Notes: generated by a model from the letters alone, not told the origin. Shown: positions 23,853-33,369, counted from the first letter of the stretch. The stretch: 64,000 nucleotides of DNA from Halomonas urmiana (GCF_005780185.1 NZ_VBUI01000021.1:16291-80290), one strand, 5' to 3'. A program made the numbers and translations.

Positions 23853-25553
23853 ATGAACGAAACCACACTCGCGCTGTTCGCCTTCGTGCCCCTGGTGCTG
23901 GCCGGGGTGCTGCTGATCGGCCTGCGCATGGCCGCCCGGGTCGCCATGCCGATCGTCTTCGTGGTCACCGCGCTCATCGGCCTGCTCGCCTGGCAGATGA
24001 GTTTCACACGGATCCTGGCCTCGACCCTACAGGGCCTGATGCTGACCGTGGCGATCCTGTGGATCATCTTCGGCGCCATCCTGCTGCTCAACACCCTCAA
24101 ACACTCCGGAGGGATCACCGCCATCCGCAACGGCTTCTCGGGCATCAGCCCGGACCGTCGCGTGCAGGCGATCATCGTCGCCTGGCTGTTCGGCTGCTTC
24201 ATCGAGGGGGCCTCGGGCTTCGGCACCCCCGCCGCCGTGGCCGCGCCGCTGATGGTGGCGCTCGGCTTCCCGGCGCTGGCCGCCGTGGTGGTGGGCATGA
24301 TGATTCAGTCCACGCCGGTCTCCTTCGGTGCGGTGGGCACGCCGATCGTAGTCGGGGTCACCGGTGGCCTAGACCGCGTCGGCATCACCGAGGCCCTGGA
24401 CGCCGGCGGCCAGAGCTGGCTTGCGTACTATCACCTGATCGCCGGCGAGGTCGCGGTGATCCACGCCATCGTCGGCGTGCTGATGCCGCTGATCATGGTG
24501 ATGATCATGGTGCGCTTCTTCGGCGCCAACCGCTCCTGGAAGGAGGGGCTCTCCATCACGCCCTTCGCGCTCTTCGCCGGAATCTGCTTCGTGGTGCCCT
24601 ACGCCTTGGCCGGCGTGCTGCTGGGGCCGGAATTCCCGTCGATGATCGGCGCCATGGTCGGCCTCGCCATCGTCGTGCCGGCGGCCCGCCGCGGCTTCCT
24701 GCTGCCCAAGGACACCTGGGACTTCCCGCCCTCCTCCGCCTGGCCGGACCAGTGGATCGGCAAGCTGGTGATCAAGACCGAGGACGTGGTGGGCAAGACC
24801 CCGATCACCACCGTCATGGGCTGGGTGCCCTACGTACTGCTGGCCGTCTTCCTGGTGGCCTCGCGCACCATCGAGCCGCTCAAGAGTGCGCTCACCTCCT
24901 TCGCCTTCGGCTGGAGCGACATCCTCGGCGAGACCGGCGTCTCCGGCAGCATCCAGCCGCTCTACCTGCCCGGCGGCATCCTGCTGGCGGTGGTGCTGGT
25001 CACCGCCGTGCTGCACCGCATGCGCCTGGGTGAGCTAAAGGCGGCCTTCAGCGAGTCCAGCCGCACCCTGCTGGGCGCCGGCTTCGTGCTGATCTTCACC
25101 ATCCCCATGGTGCGGATCCTGATCAACTCGGGCGTCAACGCCGCCGACCTGGTCTCCATGCCGGTGGCCATGGCGCAGTTCGTCGCCGATGGGGTGGGCG
25201 GTGTCTACCCGCTCTTCGCGCCGGCCGTAGGCGCCCTGGGGGCCTTCATCGCCGGATCGAACACCGTCTCGAACCTGATGCTCTCCGACTTCCAGTTCAA
25301 CGTCGCCCAGCAGCTCGGCGTCTCCACCGCCATGATGGTCGCCCTGCAGGCCGTGGGCGCCGCGGCGGGCAACATGATCGCCATCCACAACGTGGTCGCG
25401 GCCTCCGCTACCGTGGGCCTGCTGGGCCGCGAGGGCGAGACCATCCGCAAGACCATCCTGCCGACGCTCTACTACCTCGTTGCCGCCGGCGCGCTCGGCC
25501 TGGTGGCCTTCTACGTACTGGGCATCGGCGACCCGCTGCTGAGCCTGGGCTGA
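23853..25553 (+). CDS. lldP: L-lactate/glycolate permease
   Basis: 566 residues, LctP family proton symporter with about 12-14 membrane helices. Family segments [20 protein letters not shown] (about residues 113-132), [16 protein letters not shown] and [15 protein letters not shown] are clear. It imports L-lactate, D-lactate or glycolate for oxidation by the glcDEF products encoded further on. ATG 23853 has AAAGGAACC upstream. It faces lldR across a shared terminator. Confidence 0.95.
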   Translation: MNETTLALFAFVPLVLAGVLLIGLRMAARVAMPIVFVVTALIGLLAWQMSFTRILASTLQGLMLTVAILWIIFGAILLLNTLKHSGGITAIRNGFSGISPDRRVQAIIVAWLFGCFIEGASGFGTPAAVAAPLMVALGFPALAAVVVGMMIQSTPVSFGAVGTPIVVGVTGGLDRVGITEALDAGGQSWLAYYHLIAGEVAVIHAIVGVLMPLIMVMIMVRFFGANRSWKEGLSITPFALFAGICFVVPYALAGVLLGPEFPSMIGAMVGLAIVVPAARRGFLLPKDTWDFPPSSAWPDQWIGKLVIKTEDVVGKTPITTVMGWVPYVLLAVFLVASRTIEPLKSALTSFAFGWSDILGETGVSGSIQPLYLPGGILLAVVLVTAVLHRMRLGELKAAFSESSRTLLGAGFVLIFTIPMVRILINSGVNAADLVSMPVAMAQFVADGVGGVYPLFAPAVGALGAFIAGSNTVSNLMLSDFQFNVAQQLGVSTAMMVALQAVGAAAGNMIAIHNVVAASATVGLLGREGETIRKTILPTLYYLVAAGALGLVAFYVLGIGDPLLSLG

Positions 25554-25594
25554 TCGGAGTGAGCCTGGCCCGAGGCCAGGCGAACCCACAACGG

Positions 25595-25631
25595 CGCACC
25601 GCCCCCACGGCTCGGCCGTGGGGGCGGTGCG
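25595..25631. terminator. Bidirectional terminator between lldP and lldR
   Basis: 17-bp perfect stem (25595-25611 with 25615-25631), TCG loop, between convergent genes. A smaller hairpin (GCCTGGC / GCCAGGC) precedes it near 25563. Confidence 0.85.
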
Positions 25632-25656
25632 TCTTCAGGCGTTTGGCTCGGCATCG

Positions 25657-26436
25657 CTACTCCCACTCCTCCAGCCGCATCGCCGAGCGCTCCAGGCGCT
25701 GCTCCTCCGCCTCGATCTCGCCCAGCTGCTCGCCGATGCTCGAGAGGTGCTCCAGGGCGGCGCGCCGGGCGAGTTCGGGCTTGCCCTCGATCACCGCGCG
25801 ATACAGTCGGGCGTGCTGGCGATTGATCATCTCGCGACAGTGGGGACGGTGATAGAGGTTCTTCACCGAGGCGAACACCGAGCTCAGCAGCAGGTCCGTC
25901 AGGCTCTGCAGGGTGTGGACCAGCACCGGGTTGTGGGAGGCCTGGCAGATGGCCAGGTGGAAGCCGTGATCGAAGCGCGCCAAGCGCTCGGCCTCGATCG
26001 TCTCGGCGCTCTCCACGTAGTCGACCATCTCCCGGTAGCGGCGGGTGATCAGCACCCGGTCCGAGGCCGTGCCGCGGCTGGCCGCCAGGCTCGCCGACTC
26101 GCCCTCGAGCAGTGCCCGTACCTCCAGCAGGTCGAACAGGGTCCGCGGATGATCGCGGAAGAGGTACATCAGGGGGGAATCCAGGGGCGTCGACACCAGC
26201 GGAGCGACCACCGAGCCCCGCCCCTGGCGGGTGTCGATGACACCCTTGCTGCGCAGCGTCCGCAGCGCCTCGCGCAGGGAGGCACGCGACACCTGCAGGC
26301 GCTCGCTGAGCCGCCGCTCCGAGGGCAGCAGCTGGCCCGGGCGGAACACACCGTCGAGGATCAGCTCCTCGAGACGGGCCGCGATGGCGTCGGGCGTGCG
26401 CGAGGTGATCCGCAGCTCTTCATGGTAACGGGGCAT
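25657..26436 (-). CDS. lldR: GntR/FCD transcriptional regulator of lactate/glycolate use
   Basis: 259 residues: winged HTH at about 10-80 (LSERLQVSRASLREALRTLRSKG) and FCD domain (about 95-240, with DHGFHLAICQASHN and HARLYRAVIEG). Position between lldP and divergent glcDEF identifies it as the LldR/PdhR-like lactate or glycolate sensor. The start at 26436 is supported by GGAGAG eight bases upstream; another ATG at 26472 lacks this. Two palindromes in the divergent gap are candidate binding sites. Whether its effector is lactate or glycolate is not decidable here. Confidence 0.9.
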   Translation of the reverse strand: MPRYHEELRITSRTPDAIAARLEELILDGVFRPGQLLPSERRLSERLQVSRASLREALRTLRSKGVIDTRQGRGSVVAPLVSTPLDSPLMYLFRDHPRTLFDLLEVRALLEGESASLAASRGTASDRVLITRRYREMVDYVESAETIEAERLARFDHGFHLAICQASHNPVLVHTLQSLTDLLLSSVFASVKNLYHRPHCREMINRQHARLYRAVIEGKPELARRAALEHLSSIGEQLGEIEAEEQRLERSAMRLEEWE

Positions 26437-26476
26437 GATCGTGCTCTCCGGGGATGCCAGGGCGAGCCTCAAGGGT

Positions 26477-26503
26477 GTATTGTGGAAAAACTTTCCACAA
26501 TAC
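26477..26503. promoter_or_regulatory. Perfect 27-bp palindrome between lldR and glcD
   Basis: GTATTGTGGAAA (26477-26488), AAC spacer, then its exact complement (26492-26503). Too AT-rich for a terminator and between divergent genes, so probably an operator or a promoter overlapped by one. Its sequence differs from the TGGTCnGACCA site only 10 bp away. Confidence 0.6.
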
Positions 26504-26512
26504 TACCAACGA

Positions 26513-26525
26513 CTGGTCTGACCAG
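26513..26525. promoter_or_regulatory. LldR-type operator upstream of glcD
   Basis: CTGGTCTGACCAG, perfect palindrome around a central T. Same core as 23733-23745 in front of lldP, which ties the transporter and the oxidase to one regulator. Confidence 0.75.
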
Positions 26526-26628
26526 CGAACCAGAGACTGGACACGCCCCCTATTAAGGCACAGATTGGGGCCACACAGGTCATGTGCCCGGCCCCAGTGG
26601 GCGATGGGCACTCCAGCGAGGAAGCCCC

Positions 26629-28128
26629 ATGAACATCCTCTACGACGAACGGCTCGACGGCGAGCTGGCCCCTACCGACAAGGCCGAAGTCCTGGCCGAC
26701 CTGCAGCGCTCGGCGCCGGGCCTCACGCTGCTGCACCGCGAGGAGGACCTGCGCCCCTTCGAGTGCGACGGCCTCTCGGCCTATCGCGTGCTGCCGATGC
26801 TGGTGGCGCTGCCCGAGACCCTCGAGCAGGTCGAGACGCTGATGAAGCGCTGCCGGGCGCTCGGCGTACCGGTGGTGACCCGCGGCGCCGGCACCGGCCT
26901 GTCCGGCGGCGCGCTGCCGCTGGAGCAGGGCGTGCTGCTGGTGATGTCGCGCTTCAATCGCATCCTCGACCTGGACCCGGACGCCCGCATCGCCCGCCTC
27001 CAGCCCGGCGTGCGCAACCTGGCCATCTCCGAGGCGGCGGCGCCCTATGGGCTCTACTACGCCCCCGACCCTTCGTCACAGATCGCCTGCTCGATCGGCG
27101 GCAACGTGGCCGAGAACGCCGGCGGGGTGCACTGCCTGAAGTACGGGCTGACCGTGCACAACGTGATGAAGGTGGAGGTCATCACCATCGAGGGCGAGCG
27201 CATGACGCTCGGCAGCGAGGCGCTGGACGCCCCGGGCCTCGACCTGCTGGCCCTGTTCACCGGCTCCGAGGGCATGCTCGGCGTGGTCACCGAGATCACC
27301 GTCAAGCTGCTGCCCAAGCCCGAGACCGCCAAGGTGCTGATGGCGAGCTTCGACGATGTCGAGAAGGCCGGCCGCGCGGTGGGCGACATCATCGCCGCGG
27401 GCATCATCCCCGGCGGGCTCGAGATGATGGACAACCTGGCGATCCGCGCCGCCGAGGACTTCGTCAAGGCCGGCTATCCGGTGGAGGCCGAGGCCATCCT
27501 GCTCTGCGAGCTGGATGGCGTGGAGGCCGACGTCGACGACGACTGCGCCACCGTGCGCGCGGTGCTCGAGAAGGCCGGCGCCACCGACATCCAGCAGGCC
27601 CGGGACGAGGCCGAGCGCGCCCTCTTCTGGGCCGGGCGCAAGAATGCCTTTCCCGCGGTGGGCCGGATGTCGCCCGACTACTACTGCATGGATGGCACCA
27701 TCCCGCGCCGCGAGCTGCCGCGGGTGCTGAAGGGCATCGGCGATCTCTCCGAGGCCTACGGCCTGCGCGTCGCCAACGTCTTCCATGCCGGCGACGGCAA
27801 CATGCACCCGCTGATCCTCTTCGATGCCAACCGTCCCGGCGAGCTGGAGCAGGCCGAGGAACTCGGCGGCAAGATCCTCGAGCTGTGCGTCGAGGCGGGC
27901 GGGTCGATCACCGGCGAGCACGGCGTGGGCCGCGAGAAGATCAACCAGATGTGCGCCCAGTTCAACCCGGGCGAGCTGACCACCTTCCATGCGGTGAAGG
28001 CGGCCTTCGACCCCGACCGCCTGCTCAACCCGGGCAAGAACATCCCGACCCTGGCCCGCTGCGCCGAGTTCGGTGCCATGCACGTCCACAACAACGAGCT
28101 CCCGCACCCCGAGCTGCCCCGATTCTGA
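26629..28128 (+). CDS. glcD: Glycolate/D-lactate oxidase FAD subunit
   Basis: 499 residues. FAD-binding type 4 domain with PVVTRGAGTGLSGGALP (about 84-100) and PSSQIACSIGGNVAENAGG (about 147-165), then the oxidase C-terminal domain with FHAGDGNMHPLIL and TGEHGVGREK. It is the flavin subunit that oxidises glycolate or D-lactate and passes electrons through GlcF to the quinone pool. ATG 26629 is preceded by GCGAGGAAG; the frame is open further upstream through the promoter. It is the first gene of glcDEF-glcG. Confidence 0.93.
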   Translation: MNILYDERLDGELAPTDKAEVLADLQRSAPGLTLLHREEDLRPFECDGLSAYRVLPMLVALPETLEQVETLMKRCRALGVPVVTRGAGTGLSGGALPLEQGVLLVMSRFNRILDLDPDARIARLQPGVRNLAISEAAAPYGLYYAPDPSSQIACSIGGNVAENAGGVHCLKYGLTVHNVMKVEVITIEGERMTLGSEALDAPGLDLLALFTGSEGMLGVVTEITVKLLPKPETAKVLMASFDDVEKAGRAVGDIIAAGIIPGGLEMMDNLAIRAAEDFVKAGYPVEAEAILLCELDGVEADVDDDCATVRAVLEKAGATDIQQARDEAERALFWAGRKNAFPAVGRMSPDYYCMDGTIPRRELPRVLKGIGDLSEAYGLRVANVFHAGDGNMHPLILFDANRPGELEQAEELGGKILELCVEAGGSITGEHGVGREKINQMCAQFNPGELTTFHAVKAAFDPDRLLNPGKNIPTLARCAEFGAMHVHNNELPHPELPRF

Positions 28129-28137
28129 GGATTACTC

Positions 28138-29256
28138 ATGGCCGAGACACGACCCACATCGACCGACCAGGACATCAGTGAGGCGCTCGGCGAGCGCGTG
28201 CGCCGGGCCGCCGAGGCGGGGACGGCATTGCGCATCGCCGGCGGCGACACCAAGGCCTTCTTTGGTCGAGAAATTCAGGGCCGCCCCGAGGAGATCGAGA
28301 CGCTCTCGACCCGCGAGCACCGCGGCATCACCGCCTACGACCCGGTGGAGCTGATCATCTCGGTGCGCGCCGGCACCCCGCTGGCCGAGCTGGAGGCCAC
28401 CCTGGCCGACAACGGTCAGATGCTCGGCTGCGAGCCGCCCCACTTCGGCGAGGGCGCCACCGTGGGTGGCATGGTCGCCACCGGCCTCTCGGGCCCACGC
28501 CGCCCCTGGGCCGGCAGCGTGCGCGACTTCGTGCTGGGCACCCGGGTCATCACCCACGAGGGGCACCAGCAGCGCTTCGGCGGCGAGGTGATGAAGAACG
28601 TCGCCGGCTATGACCTGTCGCGGCTGATGGTCGGTGCCCAGGGCACCCTGGGGCTGATCACCGAGGTGTCGCTCAAGGTGCTGCCGACGCCCGGCGCCCG
28701 CCACAGCCTGCGCCTCGAGATGCCGCTGGCCGAGGCCCTGGCGAAGCTGGCCGAGTGGGGCCGCTCCCCGCTGCCCATCACCGCCGCCGCCTGGCACGAC
28801 GGCGCCCTGCACCTACGCCTGGAGGGCGGGCCGAGTTCGGTGGCCGCCACCCGCGAGCGGCTGGGCGGCGAGGAGCTGGACAACGGCTTCTGGGAGGACC
28901 TGCGCGAGCAGCGCCTGGCGTTCTTCTCCCGCGAGGATGACCGCGTCCTGTGGCGCCTCTCGCTACCCCACAACACCCCGTCGCTGTGCCTGCCCGGCGT
29001 CGAGGAGGCGGACCTGATCTACGACTGGGCCGGCACCCAGCGTTGGCTGCGCAGCGACCTCGAGGCGGACACCCTGCGCGAGGCCTGCGCCCGCGCCGGT
29101 GGACACGCTACCTGCCTGGGCAACCGCCATGGCCCGGGCCAGGCCGACCCGTTCATGCCGCTGGAACCCGTGGTGGAGAAGTACCATCGCAACCTGAAGG
29201 CCCAGATGGACCCGAAGGGCATCTTCAATCCTGGCCGACTCTACGCGGCGATCTGA
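28138..29256 (+). CDS. glcE: Glycolate oxidase FAD-binding subunit
   Basis: 372 residues, a second, shorter FAD type 4 protein. ALRIAGGDTKAFFGRE, EPPHFGEGATVGGMVATGLSGPRRPW and GEVMKNVAGYDLSRLMVGAQGTLG are the GlcE signatures. The C-terminus NPKGIFNPGRLY-like segment (MDPKGIFNPGRLY) matches the family. Starts 9 bp after glcD. Confidence 0.95.
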   Translation: MAETRPTSTDQDISEALGERVRRAAEAGTALRIAGGDTKAFFGREIQGRPEEIETLSTREHRGITAYDPVELIISVRAGTPLAELEATLADNGQMLGCEPPHFGEGATVGGMVATGLSGPRRPWAGSVRDFVLGTRVITHEGHQQRFGGEVMKNVAGYDLSRLMVGAQGTLGLITEVSLKVLPTPGARHSLRLEMPLAEALAKLAEWGRSPLPITAAAWHDGALHLRLEGGPSSVAATRERLGGEELDNGFWEDLREQRLAFFSREDDRVLWRLSLPHNTPSLCLPGVEEADLIYDWAGTQRWLRSDLEADTLREACARAGGHATCLGNRHGPGQADPFMPLEPVVEKYHRNLKAQMDPKGIFNPGRLYAAI

Positions 29257-29279
29257 GACCTCTAGGGGGAATAGCCGAG

Positions 29280-30563
29280 ATGCAGACGCACTTTACCGAG
29301 GAAGACCTCCAGAAGCCCCATATCCGCGAGGCCGACCGGGTCTTGCGCACCTGCGTGCACTGCGGCTTCTGCAACGCCACCTGCCCCACCTACCAGCTGC
29401 TGGGCGACGAGCGCGACGGCCCCCGCGGACGCATCTACCTGATGAAGGAGATGCTCGAGAGCCCGGAAGACGACACCCAGGTCACCGAGGAGACCCGGCT
29501 GCACCTCGACCGCTGCCTCACCTGCCGCAACTGCGAGACCACCTGTCCCTCCGGGGTGGAGTACCACAAGCTGCTCGACATCGGCCGCGCCGAGATCGAG
29601 CGTCGGGTGCCGCGCCGGCCCGCCGAGCGTGCCCTGCGCCTCGGGCTGCGCAAGGCACTCGTGGAGCCGAAGCGCTTCCAGGCGCTGCTCAAGCTGGGCC
29701 AGACCTTCCGCCCGCTGGTGCCCGGCGCGCTGGCCGACAAGATGCCCCCGACGCCGGTGGATGCCGGCGTGCGCCCCGAGGGCAGGCGCCACGCGCGACA
29801 GATGCTGATCCTCGAGGGCTGCGTGCAGCCCGGACTCTCGCCCAACACCAACGCCGCCACCGCCCGGGTGCTTGATCGACTCGGCATCGGCCTGACCCCG
29901 GCGCCGGAGGCCGGCTGCTGCGGCGCCATCGACTTCCACCTCAACGCCCAGGAGGCCGGGCGAGCCCGCATGCGCGCCAACATCGATGCCTGGTGGCCGC
30001 ATATCGACAAAACGGGCGAGGCCGGTGTTGAGGCCATCGTCCAGACCGCCAGTGGCTGCGGGGCGATGGTCAAGGAGTACGCCGAGGTGCTCGCCGACGA
30101 CCCCGACTACGCCGCCAAGGCCGAGCGCGTCAGCGCCCTGGCCAAGGATCTCGTGGAGGTGCTGCGCGACGAGGACCTCGCGACCCTGGAGGTGAAGGAG
30201 AGCCGGCGACTCGCCTTCCACTGCCCCTGCACCCTGCAGCACGCCCAGAGGCTCAACGGCGCCGTGGAGCAGGTGCTGCGCGGGCTCGGCTTCACCCTCA
30301 CTCCGGTCCAGGACGCCCACCTCTGCTGCGGCTCAGCCGGCACCTACTCCGTCACCCAGCCGGAGCTGGCCACCCAGCTGCGTGACAACAAGCTGGATAG
30401 CCTCGAAGCCGGCAATCCCGAGGTGATCGTCACCGCCAACATCGGCTGCCAGACCCACCTCGCCGGCGCCAACCGGACCCCGGTGCGCCACTGGATCGAG
30501 ATCGTCGATGAGGCATTAACCCCAGCTACGAGCAACGAGCTGCGGGCCACGAGCAGCCCGTAG
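29280..30563 (+). CDS. glcF: Glycolate oxidase iron-sulfur subunit
   Basis: 427 residues. Two 4Fe-4S binding motifs lie near the N-terminus, CVHCGFCNATCP (about 22-33) and CLTCRNCETTCP (about 80-91). Two cysteine-rich CCG domains follow (GCCGAIDFH and CCGSAGTYS). It transfers electrons from GlcD/GlcE to the membrane. The last dozen codons (SNELRATSSP) do not look like GlcF and run directly into a tandem repeat, so the 3' end appears to have been replaced or extended by repeat-derived DNA. Confidence 0.95.
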   Translation: MQTHFTEEDLQKPHIREADRVLRTCVHCGFCNATCPTYQLLGDERDGPRGRIYLMKEMLESPEDDTQVTEETRLHLDRCLTCRNCETTCPSGVEYHKLLDIGRAEIERRVPRRPAERALRLGLRKALVEPKRFQALLKLGQTFRPLVPGALADKMPPTPVDAGVRPEGRRHARQMLILEGCVQPGLSPNTNAATARVLDRLGIGLTPAPEAGCCGAIDFHLNAQEAGRARMRANIDAWWPHIDKTGEAGVEAIVQTASGCGAMVKEYAEVLADDPDYAAKAERVSALAKDLVEVLRDEDLATLEVKESRRLAFHCPCTLQHAQRLNGAVEQVLRGLGFTLTPVQDAHLCCGSAGTYSVTQPELATQLRDNKLDSLEAGNPEVIVTANIGCQTHLAGANRTPVRHWIEIVDEALTPATSNELRATSSP

Positions 30564-30605
30564 CTCGAAGCTCGAAGCTCGAAGCTCGAAGCTCGAAGCT
30601 CGAAG
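30564..30605. repeat. Heptanucleotide tandem repeat, six copies of CTCGAAG
   Basis: Six perfect copies of CTCGAAG begin at the base after the glcF stop codon and end 24 bases before glcG. The preceding 35 bases contain related degenerate units (ACGAGCAACGAGC, CACGAGCAGC). All copies are identical, so the array is recent or unstable. Confidence 0.95.
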
Positions 30606-30629
30606 CCATTATCCAAAAAGGAGACTTCC

Positions 30630-31031
30630 ATGAAGAGCAAGCCCGTAATGACCCTGGATGACGTCAACGCCCTGCTGGACGCCGGCCAGAAGGAAGCCGA
30701 GGCCAACGGCTGGGCCGTGACCATTGCCGTGGCCGACGATGGCGGCCACCTGCTCGGCCTCCGCCGCCTCGACGGCGCCCCGCCCTTCAGCGCCAACGTG
30801 GCCGGCGAGAAGGCGCGCAACGCCGCCATCGGCCGCAAGGAGACTCAGGTATTCGAGGACATGATCAACAACGGCCGCACCGCCTTCGTCACCGCGCCGA
30901 TGCAGGCGCTGCTGGCCGGCGGCGTGCCGGTGATCGTCGAGGGTCAGGTGGCCGGCAGCGTCGGCATCTCCGGCGTCACCCCGCCCCAGGACGTCCAGGT
31001 GGCCAAGGCCGCGGTCGCCGTCCTCGGCTGA
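30630..31031 (+). CDS. glcG: GlcG/HbpS-type haem-binding domain protein
   Basis: 133 residues, DUF336 fold. Recognised by AVADDGGHLLGLRRLDGAPPFSANVAGEKARNA and the glycine-rich GGVPVIVEGQVAGSVGISG. Usually encoded beside glycolate oxidase; role not settled, with haem or small-molecule binding shown for relatives. AAAGGAG seven bases before the ATG. Ends the glc operon. Confidence 0.92.
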   Translation: MKSKPVMTLDDVNALLDAGQKEAEANGWAVTIAVADDGGHLLGLRRLDGAPPFSANVAGEKARNAAIGRKETQVFEDMINNGRTAFVTAPMQALLAGGVPVIVEGQVAGSVGISGVTPPQDVQVAKAAVAVLG

Positions 31032-31054
31032 CCGTTGCCCGCCCAGCCCTTCTA

Positions 31055-31078
31055 AAGGCCCCGCCATGGCGGGGCCTT
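31055..31078 (+). terminator. Terminator of the glc operon
   Basis: 11-bp stem AAGGCCCCGCC with its complement, AT loop, 24 bases after the glcG stop, followed by CTT. Confidence 0.75.
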
Positions 31079-31184
31079 CTTGATGCGGGCCTTGGGCCGG
31101 CAGGAGATGGAACTCAGCCCGGGCGTGGTCCAGACTGACAGCGTGTCCGCGCTGATCGACGCCCCAGGCGTCGGGGATGAGTTC

Positions 31185-31451
31185 ATGGCAGGTGGATGGT
31201 CGAAAGATGGTGCCGTCCAGGAGCAGATCGACAGCACCGTCGAGGATGCCCTGGCACGTTCGCGCCAACAGTTGCCGGACGGCGAGAGCGCCGAGCAGTG
31301 TGACGAGTGCGGGGAACCGATCCCCCAGGCGCGCCGCGATGCGATCCGCGGCGTGCGCTTCTGTCTCGGGTGCCAGGCCGAACGGGACAAGCGGCAAGGC
31401 CCGGCCGCCGGGTACAACCGGCGCGGCAGCAAGGACAGCCAGCTGCGCTGA
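31185..31451 (+). CDS. YbiI-like DksA/TraR zinc-finger protein
   Basis: 88 residues. The start MAGGWSKDGAVQEQIDST and the end YNRRGSKDSQLR match the YbiI group of E. coli. The zinc finger is C-D-E-C at about 45-48 and C-L-G-C at about 66-69 (CDECGEPIPQARRDAIRGVRFCLGC). Related to DksA but without its coiled-coil catalytic arm, so probably a modulator of RNA polymerase or an orphan zinc protein. The open frame extends upstream, but the family N-terminus fixes 31185. Confidence 0.9.
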   Translation: MAGGWSKDGAVQEQIDSTVEDALARSRQQLPDGESAEQCDECGEPIPQARRDAIRGVRFCLGCQAERDKRQGPAAGYNRRGSKDSQLR

Positions 31452-31793
31452 GGCGCCACTACCTCGCCACTACCTCGCCGTTCCCGCCGGAAGCGAGGCG
31501 CCACTCAGGACGCCCCTTCCTCCTCACCGGCCTCATTGCACGGCTTACACGCCTCCTGCTCCCCCTCCTGATCGGGGCAGAGCCGAACCAGTTCTGCGTC
31601 GGCTCGGGCCTGCCGCCCGGGGCCTCCTCGGAGCCCCGCCGACCCGCTCACCGCGCTGGGCGGAATGCTGGCGGGACTCGCGCCTTGTGTGCTGCCCCTT
31701 GCCCGACGTCGGCACGCCGCCACGGCGTTGCATCATGCACGACTCGGCCCCATGGTAGACTGCACGATTTCTAAGGTGGGAGCCCCGGCACAC
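31452..31793. other. Intergenic region without a recognisable gene
   Basis: 342 bp, GC-rich. It contains a direct repeat GAGGCGCCACT (31450-31460 and 31495-31505) and a doubled GCCACTACCTC at about 31455-31476, just after the zinc-finger gene. The remainder shows low-complexity C-rich sequence and ends in the promoter/leader of the GNAT-nitrilase gene. I see no terminator-quality hairpin or RNA gene. Confidence 0.5.
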
Positions 31794-33365
31794 ATGTCCC
31801 TCGACGACCTGCACCTCAACCTGCGCAACCTCGGCCCGGACGACTACCCGCAGCTCAAGACTCTGATGGACCGGGTCTATCACGATATCGGCGGGGCCTG
31901 GCCCCAGGCCACCATCGACAAGCTGATCGCGGAGTTCCCCGACGGCCAGATCCTCATCGAAGACGACGAGACCATCGTCGGCGTGGCCCTGACCGTGCTG
32001 GTCGACTACGACACCTTCTCCAACCCGCACCGCTACGACGACTTGATCGGCAAGCGCGAGACCATCCTCAACGATCCGGATGGCGATGCCATGTACGGCC
32101 TCGACGTGCTGATCCATCCGGACTATCGCGGCTATCGCCTGGGGCGGCGGCTGTATGAGGCGCGCAAGGAGCTGTGTCGCTCCATGAACCTGCGCTCGAT
32201 CCTGGCCGGCGGGCGCATCCCCCACTACCACCAGCACGCCCACGAGCTCTCCCCGGCCGAGTACCTCGACAAGGTGGCCCGCAAGGAGATCCACGACCCC
32301 ATCCTCTCCTTCCAGCTGGCCAACGACTTCCAGGTCAAGCGCCTGCTGCGCAAGTACCTGCCGGAAGACGAGAAGTCCCAGGGCTTCGCGACACTGCTGG
32401 AGTGGAACAACATCCTCTTCGAGCCGGCCGAGCGGGTGCTGGAGAATCGCCCGACCCAGGTGCGAGTCGGCGCGGTGCAGTGGCAGATGCGCGAGTTCTC
32501 CTCGGTGGAATCGGTGCTGCAGCAGGTCGAGTACTTCGTCGACGCGCTCTCCGACTACCAGAGCGACTTCGCCGTCTTCCCCGAACTCTTCAACGCGCCG
32601 CTGATGGGCCTGCAGGACCGCGCCGCCCAGCAGGACCAGATGGCCGCCATCCGCTTCCTGGCCGGCTTCACCGAGCAGTTCAAGACCGAGCTCTCGCGCA
32701 TGGCGGTCTCCTGCAACATCAACATCGTGGCCGGCTCAATGATCGAAGAGCGCGAGGATGGCCAGCTCTTCAACGTCTGCTACCTGTTCCATCGCGACGG
32801 CAGCCTGGAGGCCCAGTCCAAGCTGCACATCACCCCCCAGGAGCGCCGCGACTGGGTGATCGAGGGCGGCGACGAGCTCAAGGTCTTCGACACCGACGCC
32901 GGCCGCGTGGGCATCCTGATCTGCTACGACGTCGAGTTCCCCGAACTCTCGCGCCTGCTGGCCGACCAGGACATGGACATCCTCTTCGTGCCCTTCTGGA
33001 CCGACACCAAGAACGGCTACCTGCGGGTGCGTCACTGCGCCCAGGCCCGAGCCATCGAGAACGAGTGCTACGTGGTGCTGTGCGGCAGCGTCGGCAACGT
33101 GCCTTCCATCGAGAACATGGAGATCCAGTACGCCCAGTCGTCGGTCTTCTCGCCCTCGGACTTCGCCTTCCCCCACGACGCCGTGCTCTCCGAGACCACA
33201 CCCAATACCGAGATGATCATGTTCTCGGACCTCGACCTGACCCGGCTCACCGTGGTGCGCGCCGAGGGCTCGGTGACCAACCTCAAGGACCGACGAAAGG
33301 ACCTGTTCGACCTGCGCTGGCGCGACTGGTCCTGGAAGTCCGGCGCCAACCTGGAGGAGAGCTGA
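31794..33365 (+). CDS. GNAT acetyltransferase - nitrilase fusion protein
   Basis: 523 residues in two domains. Residues about 5-160 are a GNAT domain with the acetyl-CoA loop RGYRLG (112-117). Residues about 222-490 are a carbon-nitrogen hydrolase domain with the complete catalytic triad Glu264 (FPELFNAP), Lys343 (KLHITPQE) and Cys377 (LICYDVEFPE). The fusion is a known but uncharacterised architecture, suggesting that an amide is hydrolysed and an amine acetylated on the same metabolite. ATG 31794 is used; an upstream ATG at 31752 is possible. The next gene, mtfA-like, starts 4 bp downstream. Confidence 0.92.
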   Translation: MSLDDLHLNLRNLGPDDYPQLKTLMDRVYHDIGGAWPQATIDKLIAEFPDGQILIEDDETIVGVALTVLVDYDTFSNPHRYDDLIGKRETILNDPDGDAMYGLDVLIHPDYRGYRLGRRLYEARKELCRSMNLRSILAGGRIPHYHQHAHELSPAEYLDKVARKEIHDPILSFQLANDFQVKRLLRKYLPEDEKSQGFATLLEWNNILFEPAERVLENRPTQVRVGAVQWQMREFSSVESVLQQVEYFVDALSDYQSDFAVFPELFNAPLMGLQDRAAQQDQMAAIRFLAGFTEQFKTELSRMAVSCNINIVAGSMIEEREDGQLFNVCYLFHRDGSLEAQSKLHITPQERRDWVIEGGDELKVFDTDAGRVGILICYDVEFPELSRLLADQDMDILFVPFWTDTKNGYLRVRHCAQARAIENECYVVLCGSVGNVPSIENMEIQYAQSSVFSPSDFAFPHDAVLSETTPNTEMIMFSDLDLTRLTVVRAEGSVTNLKDRRKDLFDLRWRDWSWKSGANLEES

Positions 33366-33369
33366 CGCC

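Noticed and set aside
30564..30605. CTCGAAG array as a CRISPR
   Set aside because: Units of 7 bp without spacers and without cas genes are a simple tandem repeat.
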